Origin: a bacterium
GTDB taxonomy: Bacteria > Arandabacterota > Arandabacteria > Arandabacterales > Arandabacteraceae
NCBI GenBank assembly: GCA_029933125.1
Contig: JAOZOU010000001.1
Span: 518,702-582,701, forward strand
DNA length: 64,000 nucleotides
Direction of reading: 5' to 3'
Positions 27,399 to 37,812 of this stretch are shown piece after piece (positions within the stretch are counted from its first letter, which is position 1; every line of letters starts with the position of its first letter). A model generated the notes under the pieces. That model was not told where the DNA came from, did not search any database, and saw nothing but the letters and a program-made list of their open reading frames with translations. The position numbers and the translations under genes were made by a program.

Positions 27399-28613
27399 AT
27401 GGGAAGACGTCACCGTAGCTTTTTGGCTTTGCTTGCCATCGCCATAGGATCAGCCTGGTTCGCCAGATGCAGCAAAGAAGCCTTATTCACATCAGAGGAT
27501 ATAGTCGATCTTAATCGCTTCCGTGATACAACTCTCTATGCAGTCGAGTCATACTGGGCCAACGCTGGGCATACCAAGGGAAACCCATGGCTTTCACGAC
27601 GCCTTGTAGTTGCTAATGCACCAGGTCCTTTAGCAAATTCCACCTTCTTCGCTCGATCTTTTCTATGGTTCACTTCCTTACCCGAGACAACGGCTAAAGT
27701 CGAAAAGGCCAACCTCTTTCTTTACATCACACGATGGGATTGCAACAACGGCTGTGGTGAGATAGGACTTCGTAGCCTCACCGATACTCTTGATCAATTC
27801 CATATCTGGTGGGATAGGATGCCGAGCATGGCCGCTAACCCGATTGCTACCTTTTCTGTATCTGAGCCCCTCGACTCAGTTGTCATCGACATGACAAGCA
27901 CTGTACAGGGCTGGATTGACGGTACAATTCAAAACTTTGGTATAGCCCTGGTGACAGATGAAACACCTGGAGCATTCTTCGTAGCCGAAATTGCCTCAAG
28001 GGAGACCCCTAAGAATACTACTATCAATTTTAGACCCAAAATAAGGATAGTTTATGTCGATACTGCGGATACATCTGGCGAAGTACATTATTTCGAATCA
28101 GAGCCGACTGTTGATACATTCAGTGACACACTTCTGGTTTGGACATCTCAGAAATCCACACAATACATAACCTGTGGTAATGGAGTACCATCGCGTGGAT
28201 TTCTTATGTTTGACGTTGCTGCAATTCCAATTGAAGCAACTGTCTCCAAGGCGGTACTCAAACTTTCCCCAGATTTCGAAAACTCCTCCTTCGATTCCAT
28301 CGATCTAATATGTCATGCAGTTGTCGACTCACCATGGACAGATTTTGATTCAGCCATCGGTAGAGCAGGAGCTGGCCGCTTAACCGTCAAACATGACCAG
28401 GAGGAATCCACAGTCGAGTTTGAGATAACCGTTCTTGTTCAGCCACTGGTTGCTAGGAAGGTTGAGAATAGGGGGTTTGTGATTAAGTCTGCAGATGAGG
28501 GGGCAGACCTAGACTTCATTAGATTTTTCGGCAGGGGAGTATCCCCGGAGCTGCAGCCACAACTTGAGATACACTATGTTCTTCCCCCGCAACCACCATA
28601 TGAGGATAGATAG
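27399..28613 (+). CDS. exported DNRLRE-like surface protein
   Basis: The N-terminus is a hydrophobic export signal (FLALLAIAIGSAWFARC); a Cys follows it, but the residues before it do not make a normal lipobox. The mature part appears to hold two copies of a DNRLRE-like beta-sandwich, one around residues 60-215 (VEKANLFLYI, LDQFHIWWDRMPSM, FRPKIRIVYV) and one around 225-395 (RGFLMFDVAAIPIEATVSKA, VENRGFVIKSADEG, PQLEIHYV). Such domains sit on the cell surface and may bind polysaccharide. It begins a three-gene run with two outer-membrane barrel proteins directly downstream, so it may be displayed or anchored through them. Confidence 0.7.
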   Translation: MGRRHRSFLALLAIAIGSAWFARCSKEALFTSEDIVDLNRFRDTTLYAVESYWANAGHTKGNPWLSRRLVVANAPGPLANSTFFARSFLWFTSLPETTAKVEKANLFLYITRWDCNNGCGEIGLRSLTDTLDQFHIWWDRMPSMAANPIATFSVSEPLDSVVIDMTSTVQGWIDGTIQNFGIALVTDETPGAFFVAEIASRETPKNTTINFRPKIRIVYVDTADTSGEVHYFESEPTVDTFSDTLLVWTSQKSTQYITCGNGVPSRGFLMFDVAAIPIEATVSKAVLKLSPDFENSSFDSIDLICHAVVDSPWTDFDSAIGRAGAGRLTVKHDQEESTVEFEITVLVQPLVARKVENRGFVIKSADEGADLDFIRFFGRGVSPELQPQLEIHYVLPPQPPYEDR

Positions 28614-28614
28614 C

Positions 28615-29790
28615 ATGGTGAAGGTCACAATGTGGGCATTAGCACTGTGTGTCCTTGTTAGCAGTGTTTTTGCAGATTCCATATTCGACAAACATGGCTT
28701 GGGAAGAGAGCCTCTCCCCGCAGCAGGCATGACAAGAGCTCTGGGGGGTGCTAATCTTGCAACCAATGACGTAAATTCTGCATGCATACTTGCTCCATTT
28801 GCTGCTGTATATGCCAAAGAGATTACAATCACCGGTGGCTTTGCAAACGTCAGTACCAGATCCACCTATCTTGATGGAGAAGAGCGAACAATAGTGACTA
28901 TGTTTCCGTCACTAAGTGTGGTTGTCCCGCTTAAGGGGGGATCAATCCTCACCGGTCTCTTTGAGGAAAAGCTCGGTAAGCTCAGCCTGACAGCTTCTGA
29001 TACCGCCTATAGCATATATCCTTTCACCATTGAACAGACAAGAGAGACATCGATACACTCAGTGCCACTCCTTGTTGCAACAAAGATAGGCAAGCGCCTG
29101 GTTGTCACAGGAGGGTTTATCTTCTCTTTCTTTGACTCAAGACATACTACGTCAACTGATTTTGCTAGTGGCGAACTCAATGATACACAGGATACCTATG
29201 ACATGAGTGCTGATGGCAGAGCCTTCGCCATCGGGCTACTCACCGATTTTGATCTCATCACACTTGCTCTATTCTATAGAGATGCTGTGGATCTTGATGG
29301 CTCCATGGAATGCCAGAACCGCTATGCTGGTATCTATTCTGTGAGGGATTTCACTCTGGCATCCCATAAGTCTTTGGCTGTGGGGATCAGGACAAACCCT
29401 CTAAGATGGCTTGAGCTTGACGCAAGTTATTATCTCAGTCCATGGTCAAAGGCGACACTCGATGCCGAAACAATAACCTCGGGTGCCCTCGAAAGATGGG
29501 CGGCAGGGATAAGATATACCGGAACACATCTCTGGAGGGCATCCAAGTATCCCCTGCTTGCTGGATACTATCGTCAACCTATGGATTGGCCTCATCAGGC
29601 GGACAGGTGCTACGAGCAAGTGTTTTCGCTTGGTACAGTCGTTCCAATTGGTCAGGACCGCGCCTCCTTGGCCCTGTCAATAGAAATCGGTACCCGCGAT
29701 GGCGGAGATCTCAGTCTAGAGGAACATTTCGTTGGGTTTTCTCTATCGATCTCAGCTAAAGAGGCATGGCGACGCGAAATCAAAAGGTGA
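28615..29790 (+). CDS. outer-membrane beta-barrel protein, FadL-like
   Basis: After a signal peptide ending VFADS, the protein shows the pattern of FadL/OmpP1-type barrels: an early G-M-T-R-A-L-G-G-A-N segment, alternating amphipathic strands and long loops. FadL proteins pass hydrophobic molecules through the outer membrane. The start is taken at ATG 28615, one base after the previous stop, with a GAGGA ribosome site; the frame is open further upstream but that part overlaps the previous gene. The next barrel gene starts 14 bases after it. Substrate unknown. Confidence 0.7.
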   Translation: MVKVTMWALALCVLVSSVFADSIFDKHGLGREPLPAAGMTRALGGANLATNDVNSACILAPFAAVYAKEITITGGFANVSTRSTYLDGEERTIVTMFPSLSVVVPLKGGSILTGLFEEKLGKLSLTASDTAYSIYPFTIEQTRETSIHSVPLLVATKIGKRLVVTGGFIFSFFDSRHTTSTDFASGELNDTQDTYDMSADGRAFAIGLLTDFDLITLALFYRDAVDLDGSMECQNRYAGIYSVRDFTLASHKSLAVGIRTNPLRWLELDASYYLSPWSKATLDAETITSGALERWAAGIRYTGTHLWRASKYPLLAGYYRQPMDWPHQADRCYEQVFSLGTVVPIGQDRASLALSIEIGTRDGGDLSLEEHFVGFSLSISAKEAWRREIKR

Positions 29791-29804
29791 AAGGGGGATA
29801 TCTC

Positions 29805-30296
29805 ATGAAGTCCTTTGTTAGAGCATCGTTGCTCATTTCCTGCGCACTTCTCATCATGGTCGGTACTCTTGCTGCCCAAGAGTATTACAAGTGGTACGGA
29901 ATCGGTGGAGAGCTAAACGGCGAGAGGCGCTGGCTCGGACGAATAGGGATAAGTGAAAACTTCGGGACTGAAGTGATTTTCTCAATGGAACACATCTCCC
30001 AGGATTGTCCAGGGGGTAAGGGTGACTGTGATTACACGAGCCTGGACATAGGGCTGGGTGCAATCTATGATGTGGCACCATTTTCAAATGTTTCTCCCTA
30101 TCTTGCTGGAAGATTCATTCTTACTATGACAGGAGATGGCGATTCCGAGACATCGGGTACAATAGAAGCTGCTGGTGGGGTTGAATATCTGATCTTGAAG
30201 CGCATTGGCTTAAGAGGGGAACTTAACTTCAGTTTTCATACCGAACCAACGCAGGTTCGGACGACAACACTCATCGGTTTTCTCTTTTACTTATAG
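29805..30296 (+). CDS. small outer-membrane barrel protein
   Basis: A 163-residue exported protein with a signal peptide ending TLAAQ and about eight amphipathic beta strands, closing with an aromatic-rich last strand (TLIGFLFYL) as in OmpA/OmpW-size barrels. I cannot place it in a named family. The ATG at 29805 has a GGGG purine run upstream; the in-frame ATG at 29766 overlaps the upstream gene and gives a poor signal peptide. It ends the 27399-30296 surface run. Confidence 0.6.
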   Translation: MKSFVRASLLISCALLIMVGTLAAQEYYKWYGIGGELNGERRWLGRIGISENFGTEVIFSMEHISQDCPGGKGDCDYTSLDIGLGAIYDVAPFSNVSPYLAGRFILTMTGDGDSETSGTIEAAGGVEYLILKRIGLRGELNFSFHTEPTQVRTTTLIGFLFYL

Positions 30297-30386
30297 ATCG
30301 CCATATCTCACACTCAAGCATACCAGATTGGCTGCCGATAAGCTTACCTGAGGAAAGCATATTCACATCACAAACTAGGGTAAGAA

Positions 30387-32273
30387 ATGCGGCAACCTGA
30401 AAGCTGGGGAGTCAAGGAAGCAGGGAAGCAGTCTATTCTCGCGGCATCACCCATTGGGATACAGGGGAAGTTTCTCCTCCTCGTTACAGCCGTAATCGTC
30501 GCTGCTGTTCTTGGCTTCTCCTGGTTCTTCATTCACCATGAAAGAAGTGTCATAACTCAAGCTCTCCTTCAGCGTGCACGCAGTCTTGCAACCAATCTTG
30601 CCTACAATAGCAGGCTCGGTGTTTTAGCAAGAGATACAAAGGGATTGAGTGAGCTTGCCTCAGGTGTCGCAATGGAGGAGGATGTTGTCTATGCAATGGT
30701 GATTGACAAGGATGGAACAATTATTGGACATAGTCTCTCGTCGCGAGTCGGAGAGAAGGCTGATATTCCTGAAAGCCTAACAGGTTTCGTAAATGACAGA
30801 GATCTTCCCATATCAGGTAATGAACCAAGAGAAGATCTCATCCACTTTATTACACCTGTTCAGATGGTGAAGCGAGAGCTTACAAGGGAAGACCTTCTCC
30901 TCGGTGAAACCGATATGACAGCTATCCCCAATCCCTACAACAAGCAAGAGGATGCCCAGGTTGAGGAGATCGGTCGAGCTGTTGTGGGAGTATCTTTGCA
31001 GGGCATTGAGCGCATGATGGACAGAGTCAAGGCAATAGTCGCACTTATTGCTGCAGTTATCGGTTGCGCATCCATCTTTGCGGTCTATGCAATGACTCGA
31101 GCAGTTGTCATTCCCATAAAAAACCTTGTTAAGGCAACTGAAGAGATAGCAGCCGGTGATCTCAGCCACATGGTTGTCGAGACGGGTTCCGATGAGGTCG
31201 CAGAGCTGGCGAGATCCTTCAATCGCATGGTCATCGACTTGCGAAGATCTCACGAGGAAATTGAGAACTACAGTCGCACGCTTGAGTTAAAGGTGAAGGA
31301 AAGAACTGCAGATCTCGAGGAAGCCAACCGTACTCTCAAGGAAACCCAAGCACAGCTTATTCAGGCAAGCAAAATGGCTGCAATGGGGCAGTTTGGTGCA
31401 GGTGTTGCTCACGAGCTCAATCAACCCCTGGCTGGAATCAGCGGCTACACCGATCTGCTCTTACTCAAGCTCGAGAAGGACTCACCCGAGTGGCGATATG
31501 CCAAGAAAATTGAAGATCAATGCGTGAGGATGACCAAGATAGTAAACAATCTTAGAACATTTGCGAGACAATCTAAGTTCGAGTATGCTGAAACCGACAT
31601 AAATCAACCCATCGATGACGCCCTCATGCTCCTCGGCGAGCAGTTGCGATCACACAATATCAAGGTAAGGAGGGAACTAACTCCGAGGCTTCCCAAAGTT
31701 CTAGCAGACGCAAATCAGCTCGAACAGGTCTTCCTCAATCTCATAACCAATGCCAAGGATGCGATTGAACCTAAAGGCAGTGGCGTGATCACTGTCATTT
31801 CTAGGCAGAGCACAAGTCCAGATTTCGTTGAAGCCCTTGTTGCTGACACTGGCACAGGTATGGACAGGGCAACCATCAACGACATATTCAATCCTTTCTT
31901 CACGACCAAGGAGGTTGGAAAAGGAACAGGTCTTGGGCTTTCGATAAGTCTTGGAATCATCGAAAACCATGGCGGGCGAATTGAGGTTCATAGCGTCAAG
32001 GGCGAGGGCACAGTATTTAGAATATCCCTACCTGTAATTGGTGCGCCCAATTGCTGGGAGCTTGTTGATTGCTTGTCCACATGTGGTTTTGAGAAAGAAA
32101 GCTGTCCAGCGTTCAAAAACAAGAAGGGCCACCTTTGCTGGGAGGAGATTGCCAAGCGCCATAGACGCAAGGGGGATCCTTTACCACCCAATTGCAGGAA
32201 CTGTGAAGTCTACAAGCGTAAATCACTCGTCCCTCTTTCAGAGAGCTGGAAATTCGAGGAGGTTGCGGTCTGA
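30387..32273 (+). CDS. membrane sensor histidine kinase with C-terminal Cys-rich two-CW motif
   Basis: Domain order: membrane helix (about 28-50), extracytoplasmic sensor of about 160 residues (LAYNSRLGVLARDTKGL, YAMVIDKDGTIIGHS), second helix (about 213-235), HAMP (VIPIKNLVKATEEIAAGDLS), coiled coil, HisKA with the phospho-accepting His near residue 342 (GVAHELNQPLAG), and HATPase (N box LNLITNAKDAI, G boxes GTGLGLS). After the kinase, the last 75 residues hold a Cys-rich segment with NCWELVDC, CPAF, LCWEE and NCRNCEVYK, the two-CW type of module found on some signalling proteins. It may bind metal or an iron-sulfur cluster. The stop overlaps the start of the response regulator gene. Confidence 0.9.
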   Translation: MRQPESWGVKEAGKQSILAASPIGIQGKFLLLVTAVIVAAVLGFSWFFIHHERSVITQALLQRARSLATNLAYNSRLGVLARDTKGLSELASGVAMEEDVVYAMVIDKDGTIIGHSLSSRVGEKADIPESLTGFVNDRDLPISGNEPREDLIHFITPVQMVKRELTREDLLLGETDMTAIPNPYNKQEDAQVEEIGRAVVGVSLQGIERMMDRVKAIVALIAAVIGCASIFAVYAMTRAVVIPIKNLVKATEEIAAGDLSHMVVETGSDEVAELARSFNRMVIDLRRSHEEIENYSRTLELKVKERTADLEEANRTLKETQAQLIQASKMAAMGQFGAGVAHELNQPLAGISGYTDLLLLKLEKDSPEWRYAKKIEDQCVRMTKIVNNLRTFARQSKFEYAETDINQPIDDALMLLGEQLRSHNIKVRRELTPRLPKVLADANQLEQVFLNLITNAKDAIEPKGSGVITVISRQSTSPDFVEALVADTGTGMDRATINDIFNPFFTTKEVGKGTGLGLSISLGIIENHGGRIEVHSVKGEGTVFRISLPVIGAPNCWELVDCLSTCGFEKESCPAFKNKKGHLCWEEIAKRHRRKGDPLPPNCRNCEVYKRKSLVPLSESWKFEEVAV

Positions 32274-32701
32274 TGAGTGGCAATATCCTTGTGGTTGATG
32301 ACGAGCAGATAATCAGAGACTTCTTTAAGGATGTTGCACTGTCACTTGGTGGTTATGTCGATACAGCTGAAGATGGTGACATAGCAGTCGCGAAATGCAA
32401 GCAGAGACACTATGACATTGTCTTTATGGATATGCGAATGCCTAACATGAATGGTCTGGAAGCTTGCAAGGCGATACTCAAGGTTGATCCCAAAACGAAG
32501 ATAGTAATGATGAGCGGCTATGCCGAGGATCGTATGATGGATGAAGCTATCAAGTCAGGAGCCATAGCCAAACTATCAAAGCCCTTCGAGCTCAAAGCCA
32601 TAGTTGAACTCATCGAGTCAACTACATCTTCAGGGGAAGAAACAGGTGGAGGCGGAGGAGGGACCGAGCCCCACAATTTCATCTGCCTCAAACTCCGGTA
32701 G
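32273..32701 (+). CDS. single-domain response regulator
   Basis: A CheY-like receiver domain with acidic pocket VVDDE, phospho-accepting Asp53 (DIVFMDMRMPN), conserved Thr/Ser region VMMSGYAED and Lys in AKLSKPFE. Nothing but a short Gly-rich tail follows, so it has no DNA-binding or enzymatic output and must act by protein contact or in a phosphorelay. It overlaps the histidine kinase stop by one base, so the two are translated together and are a cognate pair. Confidence 0.9.
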   Translation: MSGNILVVDDEQIIRDFFKDVALSLGGYVDTAEDGDIAVAKCKQRHYDIVFMDMRMPNMNGLEACKAILKVDPKTKIVMMSGYAEDRMMDEAIKSGAIAKLSKPFELKAIVELIESTTSSGEETGGGGGGTEPHNFICLKLR

Positions 32702-32803
32702 AGGTAGATCTCTGGGCCATGTCATAGACTTCTAAACAATCTTCGCTTAACTTCCAATTTATTTGCCTAACGTATGCTTCGAGCAGGTGCGATCAAACTA
32801 TAG

Positions 32804-32832
32804 TTGACAGTCTTTCCAACATATGATAACCG
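32804..32832 (+). promoter_or_regulatory. promoter of the sodium symporter operon
   Basis: TTGACA (32804-32809) is followed by an extended -10 element TGATAACCG, with TAACCG at 32827-32832 after 17 bases. The start codon is 39 bases downstream. Confidence 0.45.
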
Positions 32833-32871
32833 AATTCTGTTTGTCCATCTGACACAGAGGAGGTAGAGGTA

Positions 32872-34338
32872 GTGGAGAAAACCTACTGGCCTTCGCGCAT
32901 CTCTTTTGTTTTCGCAGCAATTGGTTCGGCGATAGGATTGGGTAATGTATGGAGATTCCCATATGTCTGCTATGAAAACGGCGGTGGTGCGTTTATAATC
33001 CCCTACCTTGTTGCACTCTTTACCGCCGGTATACCTCTCATGATTCTTGAGATGGGGCTGGGACATAAAATGGAAGCATCAGCTCCTGTTGCATTTGCTA
33101 AGACAGGAAGAGGCAGGGAATGGCTTGGCTGGTTAGCTGTAGGCGTTGGCTTCATGATCGTCTGCTATTACACGGTGATAATGGGATGGTGTGTTAACTA
33201 CTTCGGATTCTCTTTCAAACAAACCTGGGGTAGCGACACCCAATCTTTCTTCTACAATACATTTCTCCATTACTCAAAAGATCTCGGCGATATCTTTAGC
33301 CTCAATGGCCCCATACTTATCGGACTGGCAGTGTCCTGGATTCTCATCATTCTTTGTATCTGGAAAGGCGCCCAAACTGTTGGTAAAGTCGTTTATCTCA
33401 CAGTTCCACTCCCATGGCTTTGTTTAGTCATCTTTGTCATTCGAGGCCTCACTTTGCCCGGAGCCGAACAGGGAATAGCCTACTATCTTACTCCAGATTT
33501 CAGCAAGCTTGCGGATGCCAAAGTATGGCTAGCGGCATATTCCCAGATTTTCTTTTCCCTCTCTGTAGGATTTGGCGTGATGATCGCCTATGCAAGTTTC
33601 CTCCCCCGAAAGTCAGACATTGTGAACAACGCATTCATAGTCTCGCTTGCCAATTGCGGAACGTCTTTTCTCGGTGGATTTGCTGTATTCGGAACACTTG
33701 GCTACTATGCACAAAAGATGGGGGTGGAGGTGCAGGAGGTGGCAAGATCAGGTATTGGTCTGGCATTCATTACCTATCCAAGCATCATAAATCATCTTGG
33801 TAAAGCAGCACCACTTTTTGGAGCCATATTCTTCCTTATGTTGATTACTCTTGCAATCGACTCTGCTTTCTCACTTGTTGAAGCAGTAGCAGCTGGGGTT
33901 ATGGACAAGTTCAATGCCAGGAGATTGCGGGTCAATTTTGGTGTAGGCATAATCGCCTTACTCATAGGTGTGATTTTCTCAACCAATGCTGGGCTCAACT
34001 GGCTCGACATTCTTGACAACTTCATGAATAAGTTTGGACTTGTCGTTGTTGGGCTGCTTGAGTGCATCGTGATCGGATATTTCTATGGAACAGATAAGAT
34101 AAGGGATTATGTCAATAGCACTTCAGAGTTCTCAATTGGTAAATGGTGGGACGTCATGATAAAGATTGTGGCTCCTGTCGTTCTTGCCATAGCAGTAGCG
34201 ATGGAAATCAAAGATAGAATACATGGTCCTTACGGAGGTTATCCGCGCTGGGCGGAATTTGCAGCTGGCTGGGCTGTGGTCATAGCACTACCCGTAATAT
34301 CTCTGTTACTCATGAAGGCTAAGACCAGGAGGAGTTAG
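32872..34338 (+). CDS. sodium-dependent SNF (NSS)-family symporter
   Basis: The first membrane helix AAIGSAIGLGNVWRFPY holds the sodium and substrate site typical of neurotransmitter:sodium symporters, followed by the conserved NGGGAFIIPYL. About eleven to twelve membrane helices are present in 488 residues, the size of bacterial amino-acid members such as LeuT, MhsT and MetP. The GTG start has a GAGGAGGT ribosome site. A 40-codon single-helix gene follows after 5 bases, as with MetP and MetS in Corynebacterium, which suggests a two-subunit methionine or small neutral amino-acid importer. The substrate is inferred only. Confidence 0.92.
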   Translation: MEKTYWPSRISFVFAAIGSAIGLGNVWRFPYVCYENGGGAFIIPYLVALFTAGIPLMILEMGLGHKMEASAPVAFAKTGRGREWLGWLAVGVGFMIVCYYTVIMGWCVNYFGFSFKQTWGSDTQSFFYNTFLHYSKDLGDIFSLNGPILIGLAVSWILIILCIWKGAQTVGKVVYLTVPLPWLCLVIFVIRGLTLPGAEQGIAYYLTPDFSKLADAKVWLAAYSQIFFSLSVGFGVMIAYASFLPRKSDIVNNAFIVSLANCGTSFLGGFAVFGTLGYYAQKMGVEVQEVARSGIGLAFITYPSIINHLGKAAPLFGAIFFLMLITLAIDSAFSLVEAVAAGVMDKFNARRLRVNFGVGIIALLIGVIFSTNAGLNWLDILDNFMNKFGLVVVGLLECIVIGYFYGTDKIRDYVNSTSEFSIGKWWDVMIKIVAPVVLAIAVAMEIKDRIHGPYGGYPRWAEFAAGWAVVIALPVISLLLMKAKTRRS

Positions 34339-34343
34339 TAGCT

Positions 34344-34466
34344 GTGGGAGCAATCATACTTGCAAGATTGCCAGGCTCGGCTATTGCCATGCTTGTAATT
34401 GCTGCTTCCGTGCTTTATGGAGGAATTGCTATTTGCCTTGTACTAGCAGCTAAGCGTAAGCCCTGA
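34344..34466 (+). CDS. small MetS-like subunit of the SNF symporter
   Basis: This 40-codon gene starts at GTG 34344, five bases after the symporter stop, with AGGAGGAG at 34327-34334 as ribosome site. The product has one membrane helix (SAIAMLVIAASVLYGGIAI) and a basic end (AAKRKP). Size, position and layout match the small subunit of NSS methionine/alanine importers (MetS), which is needed for MetP transport in Corynebacterium. Sequence identity to MetS cannot be measured here. Confidence 0.7.
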   Translation: MGAIILARLPGSAIAMLVIAASVLYGGIAICLVLAAKRKP

Positions 34467-34490
34467 GACAAAATTTGCAGGCAGAGGTGA

Positions 34491-34520
34491 AAACGGATCC
34501 TCAAGTTTTTGAGACCGTTT
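34491..34520. terminator. possible bidirectional hairpin terminator
   Basis: AAACGG (34491-34496) pairs with CCGTTT (34515-34520), with an inner CTCAA/TTGAG stem and a small bulge. It lies between the convergent symporter operon and the gene at 34548. No long T run follows on either strand. Confidence 0.35.
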
Positions 34521-34547
34521 CTACGGAGGAAGCAGCTGTAGGCAAGA

Positions 34548-34979
34548 TCAATCGAAGGGTGGCGGCATCCCCTTATCCTTCATCTTCTTCATTTCTTCCT
34601 CAAGTTTTGAAAGCTTTTCCTTCTTTTTCTTTTCTATTTCATCCAGACTGAGCATCTTTTCCGTCTCTTCGACCTGCCTCTGCTTGCGCCTGACGAATTC
34701 CTCGAGCTCATCCTCTATTGCTGGCTTCTCGGAAGCTCGTGGTAGATCCTCAAGCTTAAGATGGTCGCCCACCTCGGCTCTTATCTCGAAGGGATTTTCG
34801 ATAACATGGAGTATCCCTTCCTCTCCAAGAGCAATGACGAGGTTTCTTGCGAAATCCACTGGAAGATCAAGAAGCTGTGCAATGTCCTCAGGGGTGGGAG
34901 GCTTATCCTTCCCGTGAGACAATACCCGGACAGCTGCAACAATCAGATGCCCATCCTCATATGATGGCTTGGCAGGCAT
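34548..34979 (-). CDS. uncharacterised protein: winged-helix-like N-terminus, coiled-coil C-terminus
   Basis: The first 60 residues (LIVAAVRVLSHGKDKPPTPED, IAQLLDLPVDFARNLVIAL) look like a winged helix-turn-helix domain, and residues 95-135 form a highly charged Lys/Glu coiled coil. There is no membrane segment. I do not recognise the family. It has its own strong promoter at 35000-35028. A role as a DNA- or RNA-binding regulator is possible but unproven. Confidence 0.65.
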   Translation of the reverse strand: MPAKPSYEDGHLIVAAVRVLSHGKDKPPTPEDIAQLLDLPVDFARNLVIALGEEGILHVIENPFEIRAEVGDHLKLEDLPRASEKPAIEDELEEFVRRKQRQVEETEKMLSLDEIEKKKKEKLSKLEEEMKKMKDKGMPPPFD

Positions 34980-34999
34980 AGCTTCACCTCAAGTATGAT

Positions 35000-35028
35000 T
35001 TCATACCATATTAGGCCGATGGCGTCAA
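35000..35028 (-). promoter_or_regulatory. promoter of the winged-helix/coiled-coil gene
   Basis: On the minus strand TTGACG (35023-35028) and TATGAA (35000-35005) are 17 bases apart, with TGG directly before the -10 (extended -10). The start codon is 20 bases further at 34979. Confidence 0.6.
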
Positions 35029-35129
35029 GATTGGGCAAATCGCCAGTTAACTTAGAAATTGAATATAACATGTGAGACATCTACTATGGTTTAGTTAGGA
35101 AGCATAAGAACTCGCTTACGGAGCACACC

Positions 35130-35627
35130 TTGCGATCAAGGTATGGTATAGCTAGCCTAGCGCTCGCCTTCTACGCCTATATGTTTATTCGCGAACTCGG
35201 GCACATTTCCACAAAACTGATATTTCGTTTGTCGATCGACTTGCGATTCATCTATGGCATCGTCCCATCTGTTGATGTTACAGGGTGCGCGAGCGAGCCC
35301 TTCGTTGTCGCACTTCTCATAGCATCAGGCCCAGTTGCAGCCTTGGCAGTAGGTTATATTCTCGTAACTATTCTTCGCTGGAGAATGCCACCCTCCCTCT
35401 TTGGATCGGCCCTTGGAATGCTCAGCTATTTTTGCCTGGTGCTTGACCCGATTTATTTTGCAGTGATACCAGTTCTCCATCTGGGCGGAGAACCAGATGC
35501 TCTCATTTTAACGGGGAGGATTTCGCAGCGAGGTCTCATTGCAATTGCTCTTGGGGTCCTAACCCTCAATCTTGTGATACTGCGCCTCAAGCTTATTCCA
35601 ATCCTTAAGGAGCACCCAGGCTCCTGA
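35130..35627 (+). CDS. integral membrane protein, possible degenerate site-2-protease relative
   Basis: A 165-residue protein with four or five hydrophobic helices. The first ends in IRELGHIS, close to the HExxH-type zinc motif of M50 intramembrane proteases but with Arg in place of the first His, so any protease activity is doubtful. A later LDPIYFAVIP may correspond to the second metal motif, also altered. The TTG start has GGAG six bases upstream. It stands between two minus-strand genes and converges on the QueG-like gene. Family assignment is tentative. Confidence 0.5.
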   Translation: MRSRYGIASLALAFYAYMFIRELGHISTKLIFRLSIDLRFIYGIVPSVDVTGCASEPFVVALLIASGPVAALAVGYILVTILRWRMPPSLFGSALGMLSYFCLVLDPIYFAVIPVLHLGGEPDALILTGRISQRGLIAIALGVLTLNLVILRLKLIPILKEHPGS

Positions 35628-35636
35628 AGATCCTTA

Positions 35637-36305
35637 CTAACCCCTTGGCCCGATACAGGCTTTCACACAAATACCGCAAATGCGCGACCCAATATTCTCG
35701 ACTTTGCGAATCCGATCCATCGTCTCGATGCACTTTGAAAGATCAAAATCCTCGAGGTTTCTACCGATGGCTCCACCTGGACAAAATTCAAGGCAGCGAT
35801 AGCACGTACCGCAATCACCTTCTATCGGGGAGTCCGGCGGCAATTCGAGATTTGTAAGCACGCTCGCGAGCCTAAGGCGGGATCCATATTGAGGATGAAC
35901 AAGCAAGTTGTTGCGGCCTATCCATCCAAGCCCCGCAAGTCTCGCAATCGCTTTGTGCGATAGATGACCCAGAAGGTTATCCCAATCAATTATCTGAGAC
36001 GAAGGCACAGGGAAAGCCTGCCCACCAAAGCGCGTTATGCATGCAGTAAGCCTCAATCCGATTTGATCCAACAGGAGATTTACCTGCCGGTAGTGGTACT
36101 GATAGGTTCGGGTGGGATGATCGACTATATCTTCCACTACAGTATCACTGAGCTTATAGCCATAGCTTAAAGCGCACCTGTAGCCAGTGAGATCTATCTG
36201 ACAGGGGATTGTTTCAAGATTGTCAAGAAGTGCGACACCAAAGACTGTTGCCCCCATCTCAGTGGCAATCGCTTCAATGTCGTTTCTTACTTTGCCAAGG
36301 TCCAT
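35637..36305 (-). CDS. QueG-like 4Fe-4S protein
   Basis: The C-terminal third has two ferredoxin-type clusters (CGTCYRCLEFCP and a second with CGICVKAC), and the middle has the GWIGRNNLLVHPQYGSR segment typical of the epoxyqueuosine reductase family. At 222 residues it is much shorter than QueG (about 340-380) and lacks its C-terminal HEAT-like part. It may therefore be a distinct reductase rather than the queuosine enzyme. It lies 25 bases after guaB on the same strand and probably ends that operon. No cobalamin or queuosine genes are adjacent. Confidence 0.8.
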   Translation of the reverse strand: MDLGKVRNDIEAIATEMGATVFGVALLDNLETIPCQIDLTGYRCALSYGYKLSDTVVEDIVDHPTRTYQYHYRQVNLLLDQIGLRLTACITRFGGQAFPVPSSQIIDWDNLLGHLSHKAIARLAGLGWIGRNNLLVHPQYGSRLRLASVLTNLELPPDSPIEGDCGTCYRCLEFCPGGAIGRNLEDFDLSKCIETMDRIRKVENIGSRICGICVKACIGPRG

Positions 36306-36330
36306 CTCGTAGACTCCGAGAGATTGGAGT

Positions 36331-37812
<1,482 letters not shown>

